From positions 1 to 5,131 of the forward strand of contig JAGCZK010000160.1 of the NCBI GenBank assembly GCA_017960065.1: DNA of 5,131 bases, written 5' to 3'. The notes under the pieces are model-generated. The model saw nothing but the letters and a program-made list of their open reading frames with translations, was not told the origin of the DNA and did not search any database. The position numbers were made by a program, and so were the translations under genes. Position 1 is the stretch's first letter. Each line of letters begins with the position of its first letter. Shown here piece by piece: positions 1 through 5,118 of the stretch. The stretch is from Paludibacteraceae bacterium. Lineage in GTDB: Bacteria; Bacteroidota; Bacteroidia; Bacteroidales; Paludibacteraceae.

Positions 1-365
1 CCCGAATTGACCAGGGCGGGAATCGCCGCCGTAGCCCCGGGCAGACATTCGACCTCGATGCCCTGCTCCACACATGCCCGCACCAGCAAAAAGCCCGGAT
101 CGGACAAGCCGGGGGTGCCGGCATCGGAAATCACGGCACCGGTCTGGCCCGAAGCCAGCAGGTTCAGCACCCCTTGCACGCTTTTGTGCTCGTTAAACTT
201 ATGGTGTGCCAGCAATTTGTTCTCAATTTCATAATGTTTGAGCAGCACACTGCTGGTACGGGTGTCTTCGGCCAAAATGAAATCCGCTTCTTTCAGCACC
301 TTCACGGCGCGAAACGTCATATCCTCCAAATTTCCGACCGGGGTCGGCACAATATACAGCTTCAT
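1..365 (-). CDS. rsmI: 16S rRNA (cytidine1402-2'-O)-methyltransferase RsmI, N-terminal part (runs off window)
   Basis: The first 121 residues of an RsmI-type tetrapyrrole-methylase-fold protein are present; the C-terminal part lies beyond position 1. RsmI uses S-adenosylmethionine to methylate the 2'-O of C1402 in the decoding centre of 16S rRNA, acting on the 30S subunit in the cytoplasm. Visible motifs, in order: PTPVGNLEDMT (residues 7-17), AEDTRTS (32-38), the hallmark SDAGTPGLSDPG (80-91), and LPGATA (108-113). The last two are the conserved glycine-rich elements of the family. The ATG at 363-365 gives the usual short lead MKLYIVPTPVGN. It shares one base with the stop codon of the upstream gene (TGATG), so translational coupling is likely and both are probably read from the promoter near 925-932. 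Nothing looks broken in the visible part. The family assignment is very secure. Confidence 0.96.
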   Translation of the reverse strand, partial: MKLYIVPTPVGNLEDMTFRAVKVLKEADFILAEDTRTSSVLLKHYEIENKLLAHHKFNEHKSVQGVLNLLASGQTGAVISDAGTPGLSDPGFLLVRACVEQGIEVECLPGATAAIPALVNS

Positions 366-874
366 CAATCCGGAAATCTACGGCGCAACATATCCATCAG
401 GTAGCGAACGGTTTCGTCCTCCTCATCCCAGTCAAAGCGCTGGCCGATATACGCCAGCACGTCGGCCAGCGAGCCCATGGCGTCGATGGCACCGATGGTT
501 TCGTTCATCAGCTGGTCGTCGCCGCCAAACAGGTCCTTCCGGAAACGGAAACGGTCGTTCAGGCCTATGGCCCGGTGCAGGTTCGAAATCAGACGGCCGT
601 CGGTAGGCGCTTTCCGATCGGCGGGTTTCGGCGCCTCGGGCTTGGGCTGGGGTTTTTCGGGCCCCGGTTGGGGTGTTTCGGTCACCACCGGTTCCGGTTG
701 GGCAACCTCGGCCACCACCGGTTTCGGCTGGGGCGTTTCGGCCACGACCGGACGGGGCTGTACGGGCGCATCGTCGTCGAGAAACTCCGACAAACGTTGT
801 TCCAAGACCGTCAGACGCTCTCTCAACCCTTTAAGTTCCAGCAGAATCTCGCCTGCCACCATTTCCTTGTTCAT
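365..874 (-). CDS. Conserved hypothetical protein: N-terminal coiled coil, proline-rich repeat linker, acidic C-terminal helical domain
   Basis: A 169-residue protein that I cannot assign to a named function. Residues about 1-33 form a leucine-spaced amphipathic helix (EILLELKGLRERLTVLEQRL), likely a short coiled coil. Residues 40-89 are a Pro/Gln/Glu/Val-rich linker with three 10-residue repeats of the type P-x-PVV-x-E. Residues about 92-169 look like a compact helical domain with RLISNLHRAIGLNDRFRFRKDLFGGD and a very acidic FDWDEEDETV stretch. From memory such a C-terminal domain (IGLNDRF...DLFGGD...FDWDEEDE) occurs in Bacteroidales hypothetical proteins. No signal peptide or membrane segment is seen, so it is probably cytoplasmic. 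The ATG at 872-874 was chosen because reading further upstream would run through the candidate promoter and into the divergent TPR gene. It sits directly upstream of rsmI with a one-base overlap, so an operon is likely; a role linked to ribosomes would be speculation. Confidence 0.8.
   Translation of the reverse strand: MNKEMVAGEILLELKGLRERLTVLEQRLSEFLDDDAPVQPRPVVAETPQPKPVVAEVAQPEPVVTETPQPGPEKPQPKPEAPKPADRKAPTDGRLISNLHRAIGLNDRFRFRKDLFGGDDQLMNETIGAIDAMGSLADVLAYIGQRFDWDEEDETVRYLMDMLRRRFPD
668..757 (-). repeat. Three in-frame 30-bp tandem repeats within the hypothetical gene
   Basis: Three consecutive 30-base units (668-697, 698-727, 728-757) encode ten-residue repeats of the pattern P-x-PVV-(A/T)-E-x-x-Q, residues 40-69. 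The unit length is a multiple of three, so copy-number change would keep the frame. The units differ at several bases, so this is not a very recent expansion. The repeat builds the flexible linker between the coiled coil and the C-terminal domain. Confidence 0.85.
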
Positions 875-924
875 ACCACGTTGTTTCTCGCGGAACAGCC
901 GGGGCCTTTTCCGCATTTTCATTG

Positions 925-932
925 CAAAAGTA
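925..932 (-). promoter_or_regulatory. Candidate Bacteroidetes -7 box for the hypothetical-rsmI pair
   Basis: On the minus strand this reads TACTTTTG, matching the Bacteroidetes sigma-ABfr -7 consensus TAnnTTTG. A start about five bases downstream would give a leader of roughly 45 nt to the ATG at 874. I see no convincing TTG/TTTG -33 element at 19-21 bp spacing, and a second match, TATTTTTG, lies at 965-972. The assignment is therefore tentative. Confidence 0.4.
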
Positions 933-1037
933 ATAAAAATCCGACAATTAGCGACCGACTGACGCAAAAATAACGACAAAATCCTCATTGTTAATAAAAA
1001 AGCAAAGGCCTTCCGTGCGACTTCCGTCGGAAATGCG

Positions 1038-1045
1038 TACCTTTG
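1038..1045 (+). promoter_or_regulatory. Bacteroidetes -7 box immediately before the TPR gene (possible leaderless start)
   Basis: TACCTTTG is a full match to the TAnnTTTG -7 consensus and ends only four bases before the ATG at 1050. If transcription begins about five bases after the box, as is usual for this promoter class, the mRNA would begin at or beside the start codon. The -33 region near 1011-1018 has no clear TTTG, but an A/T-rich stretch at 991-1002 could act as an upstream element. A short inverted repeat, TTCCGTCGGAA, lies at 1022-1032 between the two promoter positions and could be an operator. Confidence 0.55.
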
Positions 1046-1049
1046 CGAC

Positions 1050-2447
1050 ATGGGCAAACAAACCTCCAACCATCGGCCGGAACTCGTCCGCAAGTACGAG
1101 GACGAAGGCGTACGCGAATTCAGCGCAAGCGACTGGGCGTCGTTGTTCCGCTACTATGCCGACACCGTTCAGACCAAAAAGGCCGAGACGGTTGCCCGGG
1201 CCGGCTGTTTCTTCTACCCCGACGACCCGACGCTTCGCGGCATGCTGGTCACCGCCCACATCGATCTGGAGGAATTGGTCACCGCCATGGACGAAATCAA
1301 CGTCTTGCTCGAGCGCACCGTATCGGACCCCGCGTTCAACGCCTCCACCCATTGGTACACGACCCTAAAGGGCATCATCCTGCTCAAACAAAACCGTTTG
1401 AAGGACGCCGACCGGTTTTTCCACGAATACCTGTCGAAACAGACCGACCCGAAGAACGACGAGTCCACCGAATTTTATTGGGAAAGCGTCATCGACACCT
1501 ACCTCGACCTCAACTTGTCGGAAGAGGCGCTCCGTTTCAGCGAAGAGGCGCTGTGTCTGGTTCATAAGAGTCTGATACTGATGCTCAAACGGGCCGAAAG
1601 TATGGCTCGCCTGAAACGCTACGACGAAAGCATCGCCACCTACCGCCAGGTGTTGAAGTACGATCCCTTCGACGACATGACCTGGGCGGACCTCGGGCAG
1701 GTCTGCCTGCTGGCCGAAAAAGCCGATGAAGCCGTCGAGGCTTACGGCTATGCCACGTCCATCGTCCCCGAAAACCCGACTTACCTCGACGACCTGGCCA
1801 ACGCCTACTACCAGAACGAGCAGTATGGGAAGGCCGCCGAGACGTACCTCGAATTCGTCAAGAAGTTCGGGGCCTCCACCTCGCTGCTGCTTTCGGCGGC
1901 CGACTGCCTCATGCGCATCGACGACTACAAACAGGCAAAACTGATTTTCAAGGCGGTACTGCGTAAGGAACCCGAAAACGCCGAGGCGCTGACCGGTTAC
2001 GGTTACTGCCTGCTCGGGCGCGAAGAATATCAGGAGGCGGTCAGTGTACTGCAAAAATCGGCTGGCATAGACCCGGCCGAGGCTGACACCTGGCTTTACT
2101 TGGGCGATGCGTACTGCGGGCTGGAGCAAGCCGCCCAAGCGTTGCAGGCCTACCTCGAGTGTTTCAAAATCGACTCCACCCAAGCCGACCTGTGTCTGAA
2201 AATCGGACTGATGCTTTTCGACATTGAAGCCTACAGCGAGGCCCTCGACTTTTACCATCAGGCACAACGGCTCGACCCCGACCTCGAAGACCTCGACCTG
2301 ATGATTGCCATGGCGCACTACGCCTTACACGATTATCCGGCATTCAACCGCTATTACGCACAAGCCGCCTGCAAAAACACGCGTGCCTTCAAGATCCTGA
2401 CCGAATGGGACCCCGAGGCGGCCAAACGCATCGATCCGCTGACATGA
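1050..2447 (+). CDS. Cytoplasmic tetratricopeptide-repeat (TPR) protein
   Basis: A 465-residue protein built almost entirely of helix-turn-helix TPR units. The unit pattern (W/Y-x-x-L/A-G-x-x-Y, then A-x-x-x-Y/F, then D-P/E-P) can be followed at about residues 107-130, 141-170, 174-205, 209-240, 243-272, 276-308, 310-342, 345-376, 379-410 and 413-440. TPR arrays are protein-binding scaffolds. No catalytic domain, signal peptide or membrane helix is visible, so the partner and job are unknown. It is the first gene of a compact unit: its TGA overlaps the ATG of the DedA gene by four bases (ATGA), suggesting coupled translation. The ATG at 1050 is the only plausible start; the next in-frame ATG is at residue 65, inside the helical fold. 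The promoter box sits four bases upstream and no Shine-Dalgarno is present. Similar TPR proteins are common in Bacteroidales, but the exact orthologue group cannot be named. Confidence 0.88.
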   Translation: MGKQTSNHRPELVRKYEDEGVREFSASDWASLFRYYADTVQTKKAETVARAGCFFYPDDPTLRGMLVTAHIDLEELVTAMDEINVLLERTVSDPAFNASTHWYTTLKGIILLKQNRLKDADRFFHEYLSKQTDPKNDESTEFYWESVIDTYLDLNLSEEALRFSEEALCLVHKSLILMLKRAESMARLKRYDESIATYRQVLKYDPFDDMTWADLGQVCLLAEKADEAVEAYGYATSIVPENPTYLDDLANAYYQNEQYGKAAETYLEFVKKFGASTSLLLSAADCLMRIDDYKQAKLIFKAVLRKEPENAEALTGYGYCLLGREEYQEAVSVLQKSAGIDPAEADTWLYLGDAYCGLEQAAQALQAYLECFKIDSTQADLCLKIGLMLFDIEAYSEALDFYHQAQRLDPDLEDLDLMIAMAHYALHDYPAFNRYYAQAACKNTRAFKILTEWDPEAAKRIDPLT

Positions 2448-3139
2448 AAAGAATTTCACTGACACTAACCTTTTTTCTTGCCGCCTTCGTGGTTTCGGCC
2501 GCCGACGTCACTTGGGTGGACCAGGTGGCCGACTGGTACGGGCAGCACACCAACTACGCCTCCATCACCGCATTGATGGCCATCGAGAGTTCGTTCATCC
2601 CCTTCCCGTCGGAAATCATCATCCCGCCAGCCGCATACGTGGCCAGCGAGGGCACGGCCGGCATCAGCATCATCGGAGTCATCCTGTTCGGCACGCTGGG
2701 GGCCCTCATCGGCGCTTTCATCAACTATTTTCTGGCTCTTTGGCTGGGACGCCCCATCATCTACAAGTTTGCCGACAGCAAAGTGGGGCATGTACTGCTG
2801 CTGAGCGGCGAAAAGGTGCAGCAGGCCGAAGCCTACTTCAACAAGCACGGCAAAATCTCGACCCTCATCGGACGCCTCATCCCGGCCGTACGGCAACTCA
2901 TCAGCATCCCGGCCGGCCTGGCCAAAATGAACATCGGGGCCTTTGCGCTGTTTACCGCCCTGGGGGCAGGGGTCTGGAACGGTGTGCTGGCCTTGTTGGG
3001 TTATCTGGCTCACGGCCAAAAAGACCTGATCAACCAATACAGCCACGAATTGTCGGTGGTCCTGCTGGGACTGCTCGCATTACTCATTCTCTATTTTGTC
3101 ATCCGCCATGTTTGGAAAAAGAAAAAAACAACAAATTGA
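2444..3139 (+). CDS. DedA-family (VTT / SNARE-associated domain) integral membrane protein
   Basis: A 231-residue inner-membrane protein of the DedA superfamily. Members are membrane transporters; several flip lipid carriers or phospholipids, including undecaprenyl phosphate, and affect envelope and proton-motive-force homeostasis. The substrate cannot be read from sequence here. Visible features: an N-terminal hydrophobic segment (residues 4-19), possibly a signal peptide ending VSA-AD; the family motif ESSFIPFPSE (48-57) with acidic residues E48 and E57 in a re-entrant region; a hydrophobic stretch (73-102); the second signature GRLIPAVRQLISIPAG (143-158) with R144 and R150; and further helices at about 165-188 and 203-222, followed by a lysine-rich tail (KKKK). 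The ATG at 2444 was preferred to an upstream in-frame start at 2405 because it gives the hydrophobic N-terminus and a four-base overlap with the TPR gene. Its end overlaps aroE by 32 bases. Length is typical for the family. Confidence 0.93.
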   Translation: MKRISLTLTFFLAAFVVSAADVTWVDQVADWYGQHTNYASITALMAIESSFIPFPSEIIIPPAAYVASEGTAGISIIGVILFGTLGALIGAFINYFLALWLGRPIIYKFADSKVGHVLLLSGEKVQQAEAYFNKHGKISTLIGRLIPAVRQLISIPAGLAKMNIGAFALFTALGAGVWNGVLALLGYLAHGQKDLINQYSHELSVVLLGLLALLILYFVIRHVWKKKKTTN

Positions 3140-3893
3140 CCGTTTGTACGGAATCATCGGCCGTCCGTTGGTACATTCGTACTCCAAAGCCTTTTTTAGC
3201 GAAAAGTTCGCCGACCACAAGAATCTGGCCTACGAAAATTTCGAGTTGGCATCGATTGACGAGTTTCCCGGACTGATCGAATCGCACCCCAACCTCTGCG
3301 GATTGAACGTCACGATTCCTTACCAGCGCGATGTCATGCGGTTTTTGGATGAGATTGACCCCACCGCCGCCAAAATCGGAGCAGTCAATGTGGTGAAGAT
3401 CGAACGCCGCGACGGCAAGCCCTACCTCAAAGGATACAACACCGACTATTACGGATTCAAACGGGCGCTCGAGCCCATGCTCAAGGATCAGCGCCAGGCC
3501 TTGGTGCTCGGCACGGGCGGGGCCTCGAAGGCTGTCATTGCCGCGCTCGACGACCTGGGCATCGGCTACCGCTACGTTTCGCGCACCGCCGCCGAAGGCC
3601 GCTTCACCTACGAAGACCTGAACCGCGAGATTCTGCAGCAGTACCCGATTATCATCAACACCACCCCGCTCGGCACCTTCCCCAACGTCAAGGAATGCGC
3701 CGACATCCCCTACGAATTCATCACCGACAAACACGTTTGCTTCGACCTGATCTACAACCCCATCCGCACGCTCTTCCTCAACCAGGCGGAGCTGAAAGGG
3801 GCCGCCATCAAAAACGGCTGGGAGATGTTTGTTTATCAGGCCCTCAAAACCTACGAAATCTGGGAAGGCGTGGTGATGACGCATAACTTTTGA
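3108..3893 (+). CDS. aroE: Shikimate dehydrogenase (NADP+) AroE, with Gln at the usual catalytic Lys position
   Basis: A 261-residue AroE, the shikimate-pathway enzyme that reduces 3-dehydroshikimate to shikimate with NADPH in the cytoplasm. N-terminal substrate domain: GRPLVHSYS (residues 18-26, with the two substrate-binding serines S24 and S26), GLNVTIPYQ (65-73) and GAVNV (91-95), then NTD with D113. Nucleotide-binding domain: glycine-rich loop LGTGGASKAV (134-143), SRT (158-160), NTTPLG (184-189). The C-terminal helix carries Q244 in YQALK. The catalytic lysine expected in NVTxPxK is Gln here (Q73, codon CAG at 3324-3326); the reading frame around it is intact. The start at ATG 3108 gives a lysine-rich ten-residue extension and a 32-base overlap with the DedA gene. 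A TTG at 3144, just after the DedA stop, would give the shorter MYGIIGRP lead common in the family and cannot be excluded. No Shine-Dalgarno is seen. It is the last gene of the TPR-DedA-AroE unit. Confidence 0.94.
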   Translation: MFGKRKKQQIDRLYGIIGRPLVHSYSKAFFSEKFADHKNLAYENFELASIDEFPGLIESHPNLCGLNVTIPYQRDVMRFLDEIDPTAAKIGAVNVVKIERRDGKPYLKGYNTDYYGFKRALEPMLKDQRQALVLGTGGASKAVIAALDDLGIGYRYVSRTAAEGRFTYEDLNREILQQYPIIINTTPLGTFPNVKECADIPYEFITDKHVCFDLIYNPIRTLFLNQAELKGAAIKNGWEMFVYQALKTYEIWEGVVMTHNF

Positions 3894-3901
3894 TTGTCCC
3901 G

Positions 3902-3979
3902 ACCTCACCCCCCGGAAGACCTCACCCCCGGGAAACCTCACCCCCGGGAAACCTCACCCCCGGGAAACCTCACCCCCGG
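3902..3979. repeat. Tandem 16-bp GC-rich repeat, about five copies
   Basis: The unit ACCTCACCCCCGGGAA occurs as perfect 16-base copies at 3919, 3935 and 3951. A 17-base variant (one extra C, last bases GGAAG) precedes them at 3902-3918. A fifth copy starting at 3967 changes after CCCCCGG into the hairpin element that follows. The array begins eight bases after the aroE stop codon. No protein is encoded. Identical adjacent copies suggest recent slippage or expansion. Confidence 0.9.
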
Positions 3980-4005
3980 CCCCTCTCCTAAATTTAGGAG
4001 AGGGG
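3980..4005. repeat. Perfect 26-bp palindrome (hairpin element 1)
   Basis: The 13-base arms are CCCCTCTCCTAAA and its reverse complement. The outer nine bases, CCCCTCTCC / GGAGAGGGG, are shared with the other hairpins in this window, while the inner TAAA/TTTA differs. It lies 86 bases after aroE and could stall or end transcription, but no T-run follows on either strand, so it is not a standard intrinsic terminator. Confidence 0.85.
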
Positions 4006-4038
4006 AGCACCAAACATAAGTACCCCTCGAACCCTCGA

Positions 4039-4083
4039 GACCTCACCCCCGGCCCCTCAAGACCTCACCCCCGGCCCCTCTCC
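4039..4083. repeat. Direct repeat, two copies of a 22-bp unit
   Basis: GACCTCACCCCCGGCCCCTC begins at 4039 and again at 4061, a period of 22 bases. The second copy runs directly into hairpin element 2. The first 15 bases match the tandem 16-mers further left, so all belong to one repeat family. The stretch 4006-4038 between the two repeat blocks holds no gene. Confidence 0.88.
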
Positions 4084-4097
4084 ACTGTGGAGAGGGG
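4075..4097. repeat. Perfect inverted repeat with 11-bp arms (hairpin element 2)
   Basis: The arms CCCCTCTCCAC and GTGGAGAGGGG flank a single T at 4086. The repeat ends six bases before the rhuM stop codon (4104-4106), on the downstream side of that gene. It could protect or end the rhuM transcript. There is no T-run after the stem. Its central 17 bases (4078-4094 region) match the centre of element 3 on the far side of rhuM when read on the opposite strand. Confidence 0.85.
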
Positions 4098-4103
4098 AGC
4101 AGG

Positions 4104-4955
4104 TTACAACCGCTCAAAAATTTCCGTTGCGGGCATCTGCATTTTGCAGAAGGCGAACCATTTCTTGCCCAAATCCTTGATGGACACACCGATGTGATAG
4201 ACGGCGTCGTCGATAATCAAAAACCGGTCATGCGATTTGGTGAATTGATGCACCGTTATCGGTGAGTATTGCGCGTTGTGTTTTTGAAGCGCCACCGCAA
4301 ATGACGGGGACGATTGTTGGGTGTAAATAGTCGCCGTAACCGCAAGATTGCGCTCGGCCAGGCGCAGCAACACCGTATCATCCACATAATTGTCTATCAG
4401 CACGATACGATGGGTAGCCGAGCGGATTAGTTGATTGACAAACCCAAACGGCTCGAGTACCTGCCCGTCATAAAACACACCCTCAACGGGCGGCAATGAC
4501 GTGCGGACAAAGAAATCGATTTTTTCGGAATGCTCGGCAAGGATCTGTCTGTGATTCTCTATCTGAGTTTCAAGGTTTGTGATACGACTATTGACAGAAT
4601 ATCCTTTGAGGATATAATCTTTCAAAACCCGATTGGCCCATTGACGGAACAAAACACCTCGATGACTCTTTACCCGATATCCGACAGAGATGATAACATC
4701 AAGATTATAAGCAACATATTCATATCGTTGATCTCCGTCTCGACCCATATGTGCAAAATTTGCACATGTGGTATGCTGGTCGAGTTCCCGTTCTTTATAG
4801 ACATTTCGGATATGACGGCCAATAACCGTTCTATCCTTACCAAACAGCTCTGCCATTTGGGCTTGCGTAAGCCACACGGTTTCGTTTTCGAGGCGAACCT
4901 CGAGTTGTATCGCCTCATCGGGCTGATACAGCACAATTTCATTTTTGCTTTGCAT
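4104..4955 (-). CDS. RhuM-family (virulence RhuM) DNA-binding-like protein with degenerate PLD-like C-terminal motif
   Basis: A 283-residue protein matching the RhuM family, named from Salmonella pathogenicity island 3 and widespread in Bacteroidetes; its biochemical function is not established. The N-terminal part (about residues 5-125) has the family pattern: EIVLYQPD, then a helix-turn-helix-like WLTQAQMAELFGKDRTVIGRH (28-48), HMGRDGD (69-75), YNLDVIISVGYRV (83-95) and RQWANRVLKDYILKGYS (104-120). A short coiled-coil linker follows (about 122-146). The C-terminal half holds FFVRTSLPPVEGVFYDGQ (148-165), IVLIDNYVDD (184-193) and SHDRFLIIDD...IGVSIKDLGKKWFAF (241-269). The last matches HxK(x)4D(x)6G of phospholipase D-like enzymes, with Arg244 in place of Lys. 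I infer a single degenerate HKD motif. The ATG at 4955 was preferred to one at 5003 because the promoter box covers 5001-5008. The 5' half is much AT-richer than neighbouring genes, and inverted repeats flank the gene, suggesting acquisition. Confidence 0.88.
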   Translation of the reverse strand: MQSKNEIVLYQPDEAIQLEVRLENETVWLTQAQMAELFGKDRTVIGRHIRNVYKERELDQHTTCANFAHMGRDGDQRYEYVAYNLDVIISVGYRVKSHRGVLFRQWANRVLKDYILKGYSVNSRITNLETQIENHRQILAEHSEKIDFFVRTSLPPVEGVFYDGQVLEPFGFVNQLIRSATHRIVLIDNYVDDTVLLRLAERNLAVTATIYTQQSSPSFAVALQKHNAQYSPITVHQFTKSHDRFLIIDDAVYHIGVSIKDLGKKWFAFCKMQMPATEIFERL

Positions 4956-4976
4956 AAGATTAGAATTAAGATATTT

Positions 4977-4995
4977 GCGGCGTTTGGTGCGCCGC
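4977..4995 (-). promoter_or_regulatory. Inverted repeat at the predicted 5' end of the rhuM mRNA
   Basis: The arms GCGGCG (4977-4982) and CGCCGC (4990-4995) enclose a 7-base loop. Transcription predicted from the -7 box at 5001-5008 would begin near 4996, so this hairpin would form the first bases of the transcript. It could stabilise the mRNA 5' end, or as DNA act as an operator just downstream of the promoter, possibly for RhuM itself. Function is inferred only. Confidence 0.5.
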
Positions 4996-5000
4996 GACGA

Positions 5001-5031
5001 CAAAGGTAATGGTTTTGGTGGGATTGTGCAA
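5001..5031 (-). promoter_or_regulatory. Bacteroidetes sigma-ABfr-type promoter for rhuM
   Basis: On the minus strand, TTG (5031-5029, preceded by C) is followed after exactly 20 bases by TACCTTTG (5008-5001). This fits the -33 TTG / -7 TAnnTTTG consensus with standard spacing. The predicted start near 4996 leaves a leader of about 40 nt before the ATG at 4955. The -33 element lies three bases from hairpin element 3, so the repeat abuts the promoter. Confidence 0.7.
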
Positions 5032-5034
5032 GCC

Positions 5035-5065
5035 CCCCTCCCTCTCCACAGTGGAGAGGGAGGGG
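5035..5065. repeat. Perfect inverted repeat with 15-bp arms (hairpin element 3)
   Basis: Arms at 5035-5049 and 5051-5065 surround a single A. The inner bases CCTCTCCAC / GTGGAGAGG match element 2. The bases that follow (TTAGGGGTAGGTGAGGTC, 5066-5083) are the reverse-complement form of the CCTCACCCC... prefix that stands before element 2. Elements 2 and 3 are therefore inverted copies on either side of rhuM. Confidence 0.85.
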
Positions 5066-5092
5066 TTAGGGGTAGGTGAGGTCAAACAAGAG

Positions 5093-5118
5093 CCCCTCGC
5101 CCTGGCTAGGGAGAGGGG
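5093..5118. repeat. Imperfect inverted repeat (hairpin element 4)
   Basis: The arms CCCCTCGCCCT and AGGGAGAGGGG pair with one G/A mismatch around a GGCT loop. TTAGGGGTGAGGG follows at 5119-5131 and reaches the window edge, the same reverse-oriented suffix as after element 3. The repeat block probably continues beyond the window. Confidence 0.8.

Noticed and set aside
477..973. Plus-strand open frames opposite the hypothetical gene
   Set aside because: Their Gly/Phe/Arg repeats are the antisense of the proline-rich linker. The minus-strand gene has a sensible domain layout and couples to rsmI.
875..1093. Upstream extension of the hypothetical gene to an ATG at 1093
   Set aside because: It would overlap the divergent TPR gene start and read through both candidate promoters. 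The extra 73 residues look like translated non-coding sequence.
1365..2318. Long minus-strand open frame opposite the TPR gene (317 codons)
   Set aside because: It lies wholly within a clear TPR gene, shows no recognisable domain, and is explained by GC-rich codon bias on the opposite strand.
2465..3046. Minus-strand open frame opposite the DedA gene
   Set aside because: Its composition is low-complexity, rich in Gly/Asp/Arg, and typical of a shadow frame. The DedA motifs on the plus strand are decisive.
3099..3941. Minus-strand open frame opposite aroE (280 codons)
   Set aside because: The plus strand encodes an unambiguous AroE. The antisense frame has no known motifs and ends inside the repeat region.
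3902..4097. CRISPR array
   Set aside because: The units are 16-22 bases, directly adjacent with no unique spacers, and there are no cas genes in the window.
3980..4097. Standard intrinsic terminators
   Set aside because: The stems are strong, but neither strand shows a T-run after the stem. They are listed as repeats with a possible termination role only.
4530..5009. Plus-strand open frame opposite rhuM (159 codons)
   Set aside because: It overlaps the well-matched RhuM N-terminal domain and rhuM's promoter, and has no recognisable motif.
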